The translations under genes and the position numbers were made by a program. Shown piece by piece: positions 1 through 9,172 of a stretch of DNA of 64,000 nt (positions are counted from its first letter, which is position 1; each line of letters starts with the position of its first letter). The stretch covers positions 1 to 64,000 of the forward strand of contig NZ_LLWH01000013.1 in assembly GCF_001411475.1 (NCBI RefSeq), read 5' to 3'. The notes under the pieces were generated by a model. That model made no database searches, was not told the DNA's origin, and saw only the letters and a list, made by a program, of their open reading frames with translations. This stretch comes from Pseudomonas endophytica. GTDB lineage: Bacteria; Pseudomonadota; Gammaproteobacteria; Pseudomonadales; Pseudomonadaceae.

Positions 1-382
1 GGTGTACCGGGGTCTTGCCGCCTCGGCCTTTGCCGGCCAGTTCGTTAGCGCGGCCTGCAATCACTTCGTTCGCGTTCATGTTGCTTTGGGTGCCACTGCC
101 GGTTTGCCACACGACCAACGGAAATTGATCGTCGTGCTGGCCGTCAAGGACTTCATCGGCAGCCTGTTCAATCAGGCGTGCGATGTCGGCAGGCAAGTCG
201 CCATTACGGTCGTTAACGCGAGCGGCGGCTTTTTTGATCAGCACCAGTGCATGCAGTATGGCCAGCGGCATTTTCTCGTTGCCAATGGCAAAGTTGATCA
301 GCGAGCGCTGTGTCTGAGCACCCCAGTAAGCCTCATCCGGTACGTTCACTTCACCCAGGCTGTCGGTCTCGATGCGGCTCAT
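1..382 (-). CDS. fumC: Class II fumarate hydratase, N-terminal part (cut by window edge)
   Basis: The enzyme interconverts fumarate and malate in the citric acid cycle; class II enzymes are iron-free homotetramers. Reading the minus strand from the ATG at 382 gives about 127 residues that begin [15 protein letters not shown] and contain the conserved stretch [13 protein letters not shown], which forms part of the fumarase/aspartase active site. Full-length members are about 460 residues, so roughly three quarters lies outside the window. A good Shine-Dalgarno, GGAGA, sits just upstream on the minus strand. The gene is divergent from the DUF2059 gene at 576. P. aeruginosa has a second fumC beside the same bolA/trhO neighbours, so this is probably the fumC2-type copy. 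Confidence 0.93.
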   Translation of the reverse strand, partial: MSRIETDSLGEVNVPDEAYWGAQTQRSLINFAIGNEKMPLAILHALVLIKKAAARVNDRNGDLPADIARLIEQAADEVLDGQHDDQFPLVVWQTGSGTQSNMNANEVIAGRANELAGKGRGGKTPVH

Positions 383-575
383 CAGGTCGTTCTCCTAAAG
401 GTTGATCAGTCAGCTTAGGCGCTCAATTGCCACCATGAGTTCAAACTTTAGTTTTATTGGCTTTTGTCGGGTTGCTGAGAACCACTATCAGTCTCGGGGT
501 TGAGTGACACACTTTGTTAGGCGCAGAATGGTCGCCCCTGGGGTACGACCTCGCTCGCTAGATAAAGGAAACTCG

Positions 576-1088
576 ATGACTCGTCTTCGCGCCATCTGTG
601 CTGCAGTTGCTCTGGTATGCGCCAGCGGCCAAGTATTCGCCGACGCTGCCAGCCACGCTGCCAGTGCTGAAACGTTCCTCAAGCTGGCACATGCCGACAA
701 ACTGGGGACGCCGGTGTACATGCAAGTGCAGCAAATGTTTGCTCAGCGTTTTGAGCAAACCAAAGCGCCTGCTTCGAAAAAAGCGTTGCTGGAAACCTAT
801 CAGGCCAAAGCCAACACTGCCCTGGATCAAGCCATTGGCTGGAACAAGCTCAAGCCAGATATGGTCAAGCTGTACACCGCCAACTTCAGCGAGTCCGAGC
901 TTAAAGATCTGGTGAAGTTCTACCAGTCGCCATTGGGTAAGAAAGTCTTGGAAAAAATGCCGCAACTGACTCAACAGTCTGCGCAAATGACTCAGGCCAA
1001 GCTGGAAAGCGCAGTGCCTGTGGTCAACAAGCTGTTGGAAGACATGACAGCCGAACTGACACCGGCAGCCCCTGCCAAGAAGAAGTAA
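576..1088 (+). CDS. DUF2059 domain protein, probably periplasmic
   Basis: The 170-residue protein has no assigned function. Residues 1-23 (MTRLRAICAAVALVCASGQVF then AD) look like a cleavable Sec signal peptide, so it is probably exported. The rest is helical and rich in Gln and Lys, with the DUF2059-like stretch LVKFYQSPLGKKVLEKMPQL near residues 110-130. The tail ends in a Pro/Ala/Lys-rich segment. The start at 576 follows the purine-rich AAAGGAAA at 564-571; an upstream in-frame start at 504 would add a non-signal extension and lacks a comparable ribosome binding site. It is 11 bases upstream of bolA and probably cotranscribed with it. The domain call rests on sequence resemblance only. 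Confidence 0.85.
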   Translation: MTRLRAICAAVALVCASGQVFADAASHAASAETFLKLAHADKLGTPVYMQVQQMFAQRFEQTKAPASKKALLETYQAKANTALDQAIGWNKLKPDMVKLYTANFSESELKDLVKFYQSPLGKKVLEKMPQLTQQSAQMTQAKLESAVPVVNKLLEDMTAELTPAAPAKKK

Positions 1089-1099
1089 TCGGAGTCTGA

Positions 1100-1396
1100 A
1101 TGAGCATGCAGCAACGTATTGAATCGACGCTGAACGCGTTGCAACCCGAGCATCTGAGCGTGCTAGATGAAAGCCATATGCACAGTCGCGGGTTGCAGAC
1201 GCACTTTAAAGCTGTGGTGGTTAGCGAGCAGTTCGCCGGGCTCAACCGCGTTAAGCGCCACCAGAAGGTCTACGCTACGTTGGGTGATCTGATGGGCGAG
1301 TTCCATGCGTTAGCCTTGCACACGTATACGCCTGAGGAATGGGCGAAAATTGGCACAGCCCCGGCCTCGCCGACCTGTGCTGGCGGATCTCACTGA
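1100..1396 (+). CDS. bolA: BolA family protein
   Basis: BolA proteins are small, work with monothiol glutaredoxins in iron-sulfur handling, and in some bacteria affect morphology and biofilm genes. This 98-residue protein starts MSMQQRIESTLNALQPEHL and carries the family signature H..H..F...VVS..F.G...V.RH..VY around residues 27-66, followed by a helix containing HALALHTYTPEEW. The conserved RHQKVY stretch is intact. A Shine-Dalgarno GGAG lies 8 bases before the ATG. It follows the DUF2059 gene closely and is followed by a strong terminator, so these two genes probably form one short transcript. Confidence 0.93.
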   Translation: MSMQQRIESTLNALQPEHLSVLDESHMHSRGLQTHFKAVVVSEQFAGLNRVKRHQKVYATLGDLMGEFHALALHTYTPEEWAKIGTAPASPTCAGGSH

Positions 1397-1434
1397 GTTG
1401 GCTTCCTAAGCTGGCTTTTTGCTAGAATCCGCTG

Positions 1435-1462
1435 CGCGCCGCTTAGTCGGCGCGTTTTTTTT
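1435..1462 (+). terminator. Rho-independent terminator after bolA
   Basis: A perfect 7-bp stem CGCGCCG/CGGCGCG (1435-1441 and 1448-1454) with a 6-base loop is followed by eight T residues. It ends the DUF2059-bolA transcript upstream of trhO. Confidence 0.9.
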
Positions 1463-1509
1463 GCATCCGGTTCACCCTTTACGAGGGTAGCCACCTGGAG
1501 AGATTCACC

Positions 1510-2448
1510 ATGACTGCGTCAATTGTTGTAGCGGCATTGTATAAATTCGTCACCTTGGAAGATTACGTCGAATTGCGCGAACCCTTGCTCAAGGCAATGG
1601 TAGATAACGGCATCAAAGGCACGTTGTTGATCGCAGAAGAAGGCATCAATGGCACTGTTTCGGGGAGCCGAGAAGGGGTTGATGGGCTGTTGGCGTGGCT
1701 GAAGAACGATCCACGCATGATCGACATTGATCACAAAGAATCCTACTGCGATGACCAGCCGTTCTATCGGACCAAGGTCAAACTGAAAAAAGAAATCGTG
1801 ACCCTCGGCGTTGAAGGCGTAGACCCGAACAAAGCCGTCGGAACCTATGTCGACCCCGAGAACTGGAACGCATTGATCAGCGATCCCGAGGTTTTGTTGA
1901 TTGATACCCGTAATGATTACGAGGTTTCGATTGGCACCTTTGAAGGCGCGATCGACCCCAAAACCACGAGTTTTCGTGAGTTTCCTGACTACATCAAAGC
2001 TAATTTCGACCCAGCCGTGCACAAAAAAGTCGCGATGTTCTGCACGGGCGGCATTCGTTGTGAGAAGGCGTCGAGCTATATGCTCAGCCAAGGGTTTGAT
2101 GAGGTCTATCATCTTAAAGGCGGTATTTTGAAGTACCTCGAAGAGGTGCCACAGCCAGAGTCCAAGTGGCAAGGTGACTGCTTTGTGTTCGATAACCGCG
2201 TGACGGTGCGCCACGACTTGAGCGAAGGTGAGTACGATCAGTGTCACGCCTGCCGGACACCGATTAATGCCGCCGACCGTGAATCCGAGCACTATCAGCC
2301 GGGCATCAGTTGCCCGCATTGCTGGGACAAACTGAGCGAGAAAACCCGCCGCAGTGCGATTGATCGTCAAAAACAGATTGAGCTGGCCAAAGCCCGCAAT
2401 CAGCCACACCCGATTGGTCATAACTACCGTAAATCTGCTGAGGCCTAA
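1510..2448 (+). CDS. trhO: tRNA uridine(34) hydroxylase TrhO (rhodanese-related)
   Basis: TrhO performs oxygen-dependent hydroxylation of uridine 34 in tRNA to 5-hydroxyuridine, a wobble-base modification. The 312-residue protein has the family architecture: an N-terminal acylphosphatase-like domain (about 1-110), a rhodanese domain (about 115-225) with the catalytic loop CTGGIRC whose first cysteine is Cys178, and a C-terminal cysteine-rich segment (CHACRTP...CPHC, about 245-265). All expected cysteines are present. The start has a GGAGAG ribosome binding site 8 bases upstream. The following gene begins one base after the stop codon, so the two are translationally linked. Confidence 0.95.
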   Translation: MTASIVVAALYKFVTLEDYVELREPLLKAMVDNGIKGTLLIAEEGINGTVSGSREGVDGLLAWLKNDPRMIDIDHKESYCDDQPFYRTKVKLKKEIVTLGVEGVDPNKAVGTYVDPENWNALISDPEVLLIDTRNDYEVSIGTFEGAIDPKTTSFREFPDYIKANFDPAVHKKVAMFCTGGIRCEKASSYMLSQGFDEVYHLKGGILKYLEEVPQPESKWQGDCFVFDNRVTVRHDLSEGEYDQCHACRTPINAADRESEHYQPGISCPHCWDKLSEKTRRSAIDRQKQIELAKARNQPHPIGHNYRKSAEA

Positions 2449-2449
2449 T

Positions 2450-3085
2450 ATGTCTGCGCGCCTGCTCTATGTAATGGACCCGATGTGTTCATGGTGTTGG
2501 GGGTTTGCGCCTACCGCTCAAGCACTGATTGAGCAGGCGCAGGCTTCAGGTGTGCAACTGCACTTGGTGTTGGGCGGTTTGCGCACTGGCAGCGGTGCAG
2601 CACTTGAGCCGTCCACGCGGCGCTATATTCTTGAGCATTGGCAAGCGGTAGCCGACGCCACCGGGCAGCCATTCCAATTTGAAGGTGCTTTGCCTGACGG
2701 ATTTGTCTACGACTGTGAGCCCGCCTGCCGCGCAGTCGTGGCCGCGCGCAGTTTGGCGCCGGACTGCGCTTGGGAATTGGTAAAGCTCATTCAGCATGGG
2801 TTTTATGCCGAGGGCCGTGACGTGACTCAAACCAGCGTTCTGCTTGAGTTAGCCGAGCAAGCCGGGTTGTCACGGGTTGAATTTGCGGCGGCATTTGACA
2901 GCGTCGAGCAGCAGGTGGCGACCGCCGCGGACTTCACGTGGGTTCAAGATTTGGGCATTGCCGGGTTCCCTACCTTGCTTGCCGAGCATAATGGCCAATT
3001 GGCCTTGCTGACCAATGGCTATCAGCCGCTTGAGCCATTGTCTGATCTGCTGGGCCGCTGGCTAGAACGTGCAGCGAGTGCGTGA
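2450..3085 (+). CDS. DsbA family thioredoxin-fold protein
   Basis: The 211-residue protein starts MSARLLYVMDPMCSWCWGF. It has the thioredoxin-fold CxxC motif at Cys13-Ser-Trp-Cys16 directly after the first strand, followed by a helical insertion and a cis-proline-type segment GFPTLLAE near residue 175. This is the FrnE/COG3531 group of DsbA-like proteins. There is no signal peptide, so it is probably cytoplasmic and may act as a thiol oxidoreductase or glutathione-linked isomerase. Its partner is not known from the sequence. It starts one base after trhO and overlaps the start of the ABC exporter, so all three genes look like one operon. Confidence 0.88.
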   Translation: MSARLLYVMDPMCSWCWGFAPTAQALIEQAQASGVQLHLVLGGLRTGSGAALEPSTRRYILEHWQAVADATGQPFQFEGALPDGFVYDCEPACRAVVAARSLAPDCAWELVKLIQHGFYAEGRDVTQTSVLLELAEQAGLSRVEFAAAFDSVEQQVATAADFTWVQDLGIAGFPTLLAEHNGQLALLTNGYQPLEPLSDLLGRWLERAASA

Positions 3086-4895
3086 TTCTGAGGTTGAGCC
3101 GTCCACGACCCACACGCCAGATCGTCTGGGCTGGGCTGATATTCGTCGTTTGGCCCTGCGTCATAAAAAAGCGCTGTGGACAGCCAACGGCGTAGCGGTG
3201 CTGGCCACACTTTGCAGTGTGCCCATTCCGTTGTTATTGCCGTTGTTGGTCGACGAAGTGTTGCTGGGGCATGGCGACTCGGCGTTGAAAGTGATGAACC
3301 ACTGGTTGCCAAATGCTTGGCAGACATCGGTGGGCTATATCGGATTGATGCTGGCGGTGACGTTGTTGTTGCGCGTTGGCGCGTTGTTATTCAACGTTCT
3401 GCAAGCGCGGCTGTTTTCGCGGTTGGCCAAAGACATTGTGTTTCGTATTCGGGTGCGTTTGATTGAGCGTTTGAAGCGCATTTCGCTGGCGGAATACGAA
3501 AGCCTAGGCAGTGGCACGGTGACGACACACTTAGTCACCGACCTCGATACCCTCGATAAGTTTGTCGGTGAAACCCTGAGCCGGTTCTTGGTGGCAATGC
3601 TCACCCTGTTCGGCACCTCGGCGATTTTGCTGTGGATGAACTGGCAATTGGCGCTGCTGATCCTGTTGTTTAATCCGCTGGTGATTTACGCCACAGTGCA
3701 GTTGGGTAAGCGCGTCAAACACCTGAAAAAACTCGAAAACGACAGCACGGGCCGATTTACCCAAGCGTTGACAGAAACCCTGGATGCGATTCAAGAAGTG
3801 CGAGCGGGTAACCGCCAAGGTTTTTTCTTGGGGCGTTTGCAGCAGCGAGCCCGTGAAGTCAGGGATTTTGCTTCGGCCTCACAGTGGAAAACCGACGCGT
3901 CTAACCGGGCCAGTGGTTTGTTGTTCCAATTCGGTATCGATATTTTCCGCGCTGCGGCGATGTTGACGGTGCTGTTCTCTGATTTGTCGATTGGGCAGAT
4001 GCTGGCGGTGTTCAGTTATCTCTGGTTCATGATCGGCCCCGTCGAGCAGTTGTTGAATCTGCAATACGCTTTTTATGCAGCGGGCGGTGCCTTAACGCGA
4101 ATCAACCAATTGCTGGCGCGCGCAGACGAGCCTCATTACCCAGGCGGCGTTAACCCGTTCGCGGGGCGTGAAACAGTGGGTATCGACATTCGCGACCTGA
4201 GTTTCAGCTACGGCGAAGAACGGGTTCTGGACAACCTCAATCTAAGTATTGCGCCCGGCGAGAAGGTGGCGATTGTTGGCACCAGCGGCGGCGGTAAAAG
4301 TACGTTGGTGCAACTGTTACTAGGGCTATACACCCCGCAGGCCGGAAGCATTTGGTTTGGCGGAGTTAAGCAGTCTGATATTGGCCTTGAAACCACCCGT
4401 GAGCACGTGGCGGTGGTGTTGCAACATCCGGCATTGTTCAACGACACGGTGCGCGCCAACTTGACCATGGGTCGTGAGCGAACCGACGAAGCCTGTTGGC
4501 GAGCACTGGAAATCGCTCAGCTTGACGGCACCATTCTGACTTTGCCCCAAGGTTTGGACAGCGTAGTGGGGCGCTCTGGCGTGCGTTTGTCGGGCGGTCA
4601 GCGTCAACGGTTGGCCATTGCGCGAATGGTATTGGCCGAACCGCGGATTGTGATCCTCGATGAGGCCACCAGCGCCCTTGATGCCGCGACTGAAAACAAT
4701 TTGCACCGCGCGTTAGAGAAATTCCTAAGCGGGCGTACAACGTTGATCATTGCGCACAGGCTGTCTGCGGTGAAGCAGGCCGACCGGGTACTGGTTTTTG
4801 ATGGCGGTTGCATTGCTGAAGAAGGCGAGCATCATCAGCTGATTGCTGAAGGCGGCCTTTACGCGCAGTTATATGGTCATTTGCAGCAAAGCTGA
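3069..4895 (+). CDS. ABC exporter, fused membrane and ATPase domains
   Basis: This is a half-transporter of the MsbA/multidrug type, expected to work as a homodimer in the inner membrane. Residues about 30-320 form six hydrophobic segments (ABC_membrane domain). The ATPase domain follows, with Walker A GTSGGGKST near residue 402, signature LSGGQRQR, Walker B VILDEATSALD and the switch histidine in IAHRLS. All ATPase motifs are intact, so it should hydrolyse ATP. The substrate cannot be read from the sequence. The start is GTG; candidates are 3069 and 3078, both overlapping the previous stop, which suggests coupled translation. It precedes rbdA, as in P. aeruginosa (PA0860-PA0861, from memory). 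Confidence 0.9.
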   Translation: MQRVRDSEVEPSTTHTPDRLGWADIRRLALRHKKALWTANGVAVLATLCSVPIPLLLPLLVDEVLLGHGDSALKVMNHWLPNAWQTSVGYIGLMLAVTLLLRVGALLFNVLQARLFSRLAKDIVFRIRVRLIERLKRISLAEYESLGSGTVTTHLVTDLDTLDKFVGETLSRFLVAMLTLFGTSAILLWMNWQLALLILLFNPLVIYATVQLGKRVKHLKKLENDSTGRFTQALTETLDAIQEVRAGNRQGFFLGRLQQRAREVRDFASASQWKTDASNRASGLLFQFGIDIFRAAAMLTVLFSDLSIGQMLAVFSYLWFMIGPVEQLLNLQYAFYAAGGALTRINQLLARADEPHYPGGVNPFAGRETVGIDIRDLSFSYGEERVLDNLNLSIAPGEKVAIVGTSGGGKSTLVQLLLGLYTPQAGSIWFGGVKQSDIGLETTREHVAVVLQHPALFNDTVRANLTMGRERTDEACWRALEIAQLDGTILTLPQGLDSVVGRSGVRLSGGQRQRLAIARMVLAEPRIVILDEATSALDAATENNLHRALEKFLSGRTTLIIAHRLSAVKQADRVLVFDGGCIAEEGEHHQLIAEGGLYAQLYGHLQQS

Positions 4896-5038
4896 GGGCG
4901 ATAAAAAATTCACCTGATGTGTATTTTGAGTGTTATTTAACGCTCTTAGACATCCCTTATGTCGTAAGTTGACCTAGTCTGAATGCTCTGAGGCTTTTTC
5001 TCTGGTGTTCATACCCCAGCTTGATGCAAAGGGAACTC

Positions 5039-7498
5039 ATGAAGCTAAAACCTACGCTTGGGACGCCCCGTCTGCTGGGGATTGTTTGGCCCTTTATTGC
5101 GGTTGTACTGTTTCAGGCGTTATTGGGCTGTGTGAGTCTCTATATGCTCTCTGCGGTCAGAGGCTATGTGGCCGGTGAGAGCTTATGGTCCAAGGGGCAG
5201 AAAGATGCCATCTACTTTCTGAGTTTGTACGCCGACAACCGTAACCCCTCAGCTTACGAGCAGTATTTGCAGGCCATTTCGGTGCCTCAAGGCGGCCACA
5301 AGCTGCGAATAGCACTTGATAAAACGCCGCCGGACATGCAAGCAGCACGCGTAGGCATCTTGCAAGGCGGCAATCGCCCAGAAGATGTGTACGGGCTGAT
5401 TTGGCTATACAAAAACTTCCGTCATTTTAGCTACATGGATCAGGCCATCCAGAAATGGAGTGTGGGCGATGAATATCTGGATAAGCTCGATAGTCTGGCC
5501 CAAGAGATGCATCGACTCATCAGCAGCGACCGAGCCTCAGAAGCCGATGTCGCGAACTGGCGGGCGCAAATCTACGCGATCAATAATGCAGTGACTCCAG
5601 CCGCCAAGGCTTTTAGCGAAGCCTTAGGCGAAGCTTCGCGATTTATTTTGAAGTTGTTGGTGATCATCAATCTGGCAATGGCGTTGGGGTTGATTTGCTT
5701 AGCATTGTTACGCACACACAAGATCCTAGTTCAGTGCCGTGTATACGCCGAAGCGCTTCAGAGGGAGAAAGAGCGCGTGCAAATCACCCTAGAGTCCATT
5801 GGTGATGGCGTTATAAGCACTGATGTCGATGGCGCTATCACCTACATGAATCCTGCAGCAGAACGTTTAACTCACTGGCTGTCTGCGCAGGCTCAAGGCG
5901 TACCATTGGGGGCCTTGTTCAAGTTGCTTGACGAAAATCGACCAGATGATGACCTCAGGTTGATTGATCATGTGCTCAATGGGCGTTTGGAAGGCAGCAG
6001 CGAGCACTCTGGGTTAATTCAGCGTGTGGATGGCAGCACGGTGGCCGTTACGCTGATGGGCGCGCCGATAGTGCATGCCGGCGAGCCCAGCGGGATGGTG
6101 TTGGTGCTGCACGATATGACCCAAGAGCGTCAGTACATCGCCAATTTGTCTTGGCAGGCAACCCACGATGCGCTGACGGGCTTGGCCAACCGACGCGAAT
6201 TTGAGTATCGCTTGGAGCTGGTGCTACAAAATTTGGCCCGCCATCAGGGGCGGCACGCGCTGATGTTTCTCGATTTAGATCAATTCAAGCTGGTCAATGA
6301 CACGTGTGGTCATGCCGCCGGTGATGAGTTGCTGCGCCATATTTGTACGTTGCTGCAGTCCGGTTTGCGCGAAGGCGACACGTTGGCGCGACTGGGCGGT
6401 GATGAGTTCGGCATCCTGCTGGAAAACTGCCCGGCCGAGATGGCCGAAAAAATTGCCGAAGGATTGCGCCATGCGGTGCAAAGCCTACATTTCGCTTGGA
6501 AGGGGCGGCCATTTCTGAACACCATCAGCATTGGCTTGGTGCACATCCATCACCCACCTGTAACGCTTGAGGGGGCTATGCGAGCGGCCGACATGGCGTG
6601 TTATATGGCCAAAGAGAAAGGGCGTAACCGGGTGCAGGTTTATCACGAAGACGACACAGAAGTGTCATTGCGCTTTGGTGAAATGACCTGGGTGCAGCGC
6701 CTTCACGTGGCCTTGGAAGAAAACCGCTTTTGCCTCTATTCACAAGCCATTGTGCCGCTGGGGCATGTGCAAGAGGGCAGCGGTCATATTGAAATTCTTT
6801 TGCGTCTGCAAGATGAAAATGGACGCATGATCATGCCCGACAGCTTCATACCTGCCGCCGAGCGTTATGGCTTGATGAGTTTGATTGACCGTTGGGTGGT
6901 TGAGAATGTGTTCAAGGTTATCTCCGAGTGCACGGCTCAGGATGCCGGTCGTGCGATGGAAATGTGCGCCATTAACTTATCGGGCACGACCATCGGTGAT
7001 GATGAGTTTCTGGCGTTCTTGCACGAACAGTTCGAGTTTTACGGCGTCTCGCCTAAGCAGATTTGCTTTGAGATCACAGAAACCAGTGCTATCGCCAACT
7101 TGGGCAGCGCCATTCGTTTCATTAATGAGCTCAAGGCCTTGGGATGTCGTTTCTCCTTGGATGATTTTTGCGCAGGGATGTCTTCATTCGCGTATTTGAA
7201 ACACCTGCCAGTCGACTTTTTGAAGATTGATGGCAGTTTTGTCAGGGACATGCTTGATGACCCCATTAATAGGGCTATGGTTGAGGTGATCAATCACATT
7301 GGGCATGTCATGGGTAAGCGCACGATTGCTGAGTTTGTTGAGTCTTCGCACATTGAGCAGGCACTGACCGAGATCGGCGTTGATTATGCGCAAGGTTACG
7401 CGGTCGAACGTCCCCACGAGCTGACCTGTGAAAGTGTATGGTTTCGACCCAAACGGCCCAGCCCTTTGGCGGTGAAATTGCCGGGGGCTTTGCGGTAA
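5039..7498 (+). CDS. rbdA: Membrane PAS-GGDEF-EAL protein, RbdA-like biofilm dispersal regulator
   Basis: In P. aeruginosa RbdA degrades cyclic di-GMP and promotes biofilm dispersal. This 819-residue protein has a first membrane segment (about 13-37), a periplasmic region of about 150 residues, a second membrane segment (about 200-222), a PAS domain (about 245-360), a GGDEF domain and an EAL domain. The GGDEF motif is intact (residues 453-457). The EAL signature is EIL at 585-587, so the metal-binding glutamate is retained, followed by INLSG, FEITET, LDDF and KIDGSF. The DDF motif continues Cys-Ala-Gly instead of the usual Gly-Thr-Gly. The start at 5039 has AAAGGGA 4 bases upstream, better than the in-frame TTG at 5021. 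The assignment rests on architecture, length and neighbours. Confidence 0.88.
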   Translation: MKLKPTLGTPRLLGIVWPFIAVVLFQALLGCVSLYMLSAVRGYVAGESLWSKGQKDAIYFLSLYADNRNPSAYEQYLQAISVPQGGHKLRIALDKTPPDMQAARVGILQGGNRPEDVYGLIWLYKNFRHFSYMDQAIQKWSVGDEYLDKLDSLAQEMHRLISSDRASEADVANWRAQIYAINNAVTPAAKAFSEALGEASRFILKLLVIINLAMALGLICLALLRTHKILVQCRVYAEALQREKERVQITLESIGDGVISTDVDGAITYMNPAAERLTHWLSAQAQGVPLGALFKLLDENRPDDDLRLIDHVLNGRLEGSSEHSGLIQRVDGSTVAVTLMGAPIVHAGEPSGMVLVLHDMTQERQYIANLSWQATHDALTGLANRREFEYRLELVLQNLARHQGRHALMFLDLDQFKLVNDTCGHAAGDELLRHICTLLQSGLREGDTLARLGGDEFGILLENCPAEMAEKIAEGLRHAVQSLHFAWKGRPFLNTISIGLVHIHHPPVTLEGAMRAADMACYMAKEKGRNRVQVYHEDDTEVSLRFGEMTWVQRLHVALEENRFCLYSQAIVPLGHVQEGSGHIEILLRLQDENGRMIMPDSFIPAAERYGLMSLIDRWVVENVFKVISECTAQDAGRAMEMCAINLSGTTIGDDEFLAFLHEQFEFYGVSPKQICFEITETSAIANLGSAIRFINELKALGCRFSLDDFCAGMSSFAYLKHLPVDFLKIDGSFVRDMLDDPINRAMVEVINHIGHVMGKRTIAEFVESSHIEQALTEIGVDYAQGYAVERPHELTCESVWFRPKRPSPLAVKLPGALR

Positions 7499-7543
7499 GT
7501 AGTACGGATTCAGGAAAATCACCCTGTCATAAGGAGCTTGGTA

Positions 7544-8329
7544 GTGACCGAGACATTCAATCGTACGGGGCCTCTGATGGAGGTCACCAGCTACCCCGCG
7601 TGGGCTCAGCAACTGGTCTTGGACTGCAGCGAAAGCAAGCGCCGGGTCGTGGAGCACGAAATCTACAAGCGCATGCGCGATAACACACTGAGCGAAAAGA
7701 CCCTGCGTATTTTTCTGATCGGTGGCTGGCCAGTGGTCGAACAGTTCTCGCTGTATATGGGCCATAACTTGGGCAAAACCCGGTATGGCCGCCATCCGGG
7801 TGAGGACATGGCGCGTCGCTGGCTGATACGCAACATTCGAGTCGAGCTTAACCATGCGGACTATTGGGTGAACTGGGCTCAGGCACATGGTGTGAGCCTT
7901 GAAGACATGAATGCACAGGACATCCCGGCACCCTTTCAGGCGCTCAATGACTGGTGTTGGCATAGTTGCGCAACGGAGTCGCTGGCCGTGTCGATGGCCG
8001 CCACTAATTACGCTATCGAAGGCGCGGTTGGCGAGTGGGCGGCGGTGGTGTGTTCAACAAGTATTTATGAAGAGTCTTTTCCGCAGGAGGGTCGTAAGCG
8101 GGCCATGAAATGGCTGAAGATGCATGCTCAGTACGACGATGAGCATCCTTGGGAGGCATTAGAGATTATCTGCACGTTAGCAGGGATGAACCCCTCCCGT
8201 GAGCTGCAAAACGAGTTACGTAAAGCTATTTGCAAGAGCTATGACTACAAGTATTTGTTCCTGCAACACTGCCTTGAGTGCGAAGGTGCCCCCGTGATGC
8301 GTGAGCAGTGTGAACTCGCTGAGACCTAA
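7544..8329 (+). CDS. TenA-like / iron-containing redox family protein
   Basis: The 261-residue, all-helical protein resembles the TenA/PqqC superfamily, whose members include thiaminases and heme-oxygenase-like oxidases. Visible features are E..IY..M in the first helices, NIRVELNHADYW near residue 105, and HAQYDDEHPWEA near residue 190, which supplies the Glu/His residues typical of the metal-binding or active-site pocket. The substrate is not evident. The GTG start at 7544 follows an AAGGAG site with 7-base spacing, better than the TTG at 7538. It lies 45 bases after rbdA and is probably cotranscribed. A functional link with cyclic di-GMP signalling would be conjecture. Confidence 0.8.
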   Translation: MTETFNRTGPLMEVTSYPAWAQQLVLDCSESKRRVVEHEIYKRMRDNTLSEKTLRIFLIGGWPVVEQFSLYMGHNLGKTRYGRHPGEDMARRWLIRNIRVELNHADYWVNWAQAHGVSLEDMNAQDIPAPFQALNDWCWHSCATESLAVSMAATNYAIEGAVGEWAAVVCSTSIYEESFPQEGRKRAMKWLKMHAQYDDEHPWEALEIICTLAGMNPSRELQNELRKAICKSYDYKYLFLQHCLECEGAPVMREQCELAET

Positions 8330-8336
8330 TGAGCGG

Positions 8337-8375
8337 TTATAAAAAACCGGAGGTTGCGCGAGCCCACCTCCGGTT
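8337..8375 (-). terminator. Terminator between convergent genes
   Basis: A 10-bp inverted repeat AACCGGAGGT/ACCTCCGGTT (8345-8354 and 8366-8375) is followed on the minus strand by a run of T residues (8341-8346 on the plus strand are A). It should mainly terminate the minus-strand SDR operon, with weaker effect on plus-strand reading. Confidence 0.82.
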
Positions 8376-8387
8376 ATGGTGGGCGAT

Positions 8388-9128
8388 TTATTGCGCGTTG
8401 AACGCCTGACCATTGATCCCTGTGCTGTCCGGGCCCATCAGGTACAGGTACACCGGCATGATGGCTGCGGGCTCTGGATTGTTTTGCGGGTTTTCTGCGG
8501 GGTAAGCCTGCGCGCGCATGCTGGTGCGAGTTGCGCCGGGGTTAATGCTGTTGGAGCGTACTGTCGAAACCGTTTCAACTTCGTCGGCCAAGGTTTGCAT
8601 CAGGCCTTCGGTGGCAAACTTTGATACGCCATAAGCGCCCCAATACGCACGGCCTTTGCGTCCGACGCTGCTGGAGGTAAAGATCACCGAGGCGTCTTGC
8701 GACAGCTTGAGTAACGGCAGCAACGTACTGGTCAGCATGAATGTCGCATTCACGTTGATATGCATGACGCGATTAAAGTTGTCGCCGGACAACTGCTCCA
8801 GCGGCGTGCGAGGGCCGATGATCGAGGCGTTATGCAGTACCCCGTCAAGGCGGCCGAACTCGCTCTCAATCATCGCGGCCAGTTCATCGTACTGATGCGC
8901 TAGGGCGGTTTCTAAGTTGAAAGGGATGACGGCAGGTTTCGATTGCCCTGCGGCCTCGATCTCATCGTAGACCTGACTTAGATTGGCCTCTGTCTTGCCC
9001 AGCAGAAGTACGGTCGCTCCGTGCGCGGCATAAGCTTTGGCCGCTGCGGCGCCGATGCCGCGTCCGGCACCCGTCACCAGAATGATGCGACCTTGGAGCA
9101 GGTCGGGGCGGGCGGAGTAGTCAAACAT
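8388..9128 (-). CDS. Short-chain dehydrogenase, YciK type
   Basis: The 246-residue NAD(P)-dependent oxidoreductase has a Rossmann fold with the cofactor loop TGAGRGIG near residue 20, NAS in the NNAG position, the catalytic Ser in TSSSVG, and YGVSK carrying the catalytic Tyr and Lys. The glycine-rich loop and catalytic residues are intact. The substrate is unknown; the closest familiar group is YciK. The start at 9128 has a GAGGTG ribosome binding site on the minus strand. It is the last gene of the mtaD-ubiG-mupP-SDR operon, 44 bases after mupP, and is followed by the terminator at 8337-8375. Confidence 0.9.
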   Translation of the reverse strand: MFDYSARPDLLQGRIILVTGAGRGIGAAAAKAYAAHGATVLLLGKTEANLSQVYDEIEAAGQSKPAVIPFNLETALAHQYDELAAMIESEFGRLDGVLHNASIIGPRTPLEQLSGDNFNRVMHINVNATFMLTSTLLPLLKLSQDASVIFTSSSVGRKGRAYWGAYGVSKFATEGLMQTLADEVETVSTVRSNSINPGATRTSMRAQAYPAENPQNNPEPAAIMPVYLYLMGPDSTGINGQAFNAQ

Positions 9129-9172
9129 AAAGCACCTCAAAAAAAGCCCAAAACATAGGCAGCGACTGCGTG

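Noticed and set aside
1519..2421. A 300-codon minus-strand open frame across trhO
   Set aside because: Antisense shadow of TrhO, which has complete motifs and a ribosome binding site.
6791..6799. RbdA EIL motif as proof of an inactive phosphodiesterase
   Set aside because: The catalytic glutamate is kept and the other EAL motifs are present, so loss of activity is not supported.
7184..7963. A 259-codon minus-strand open frame across rbdA and the TenA-like gene
   Set aside because: Overlaps two well-supported genes in opposite sense and matches no family.
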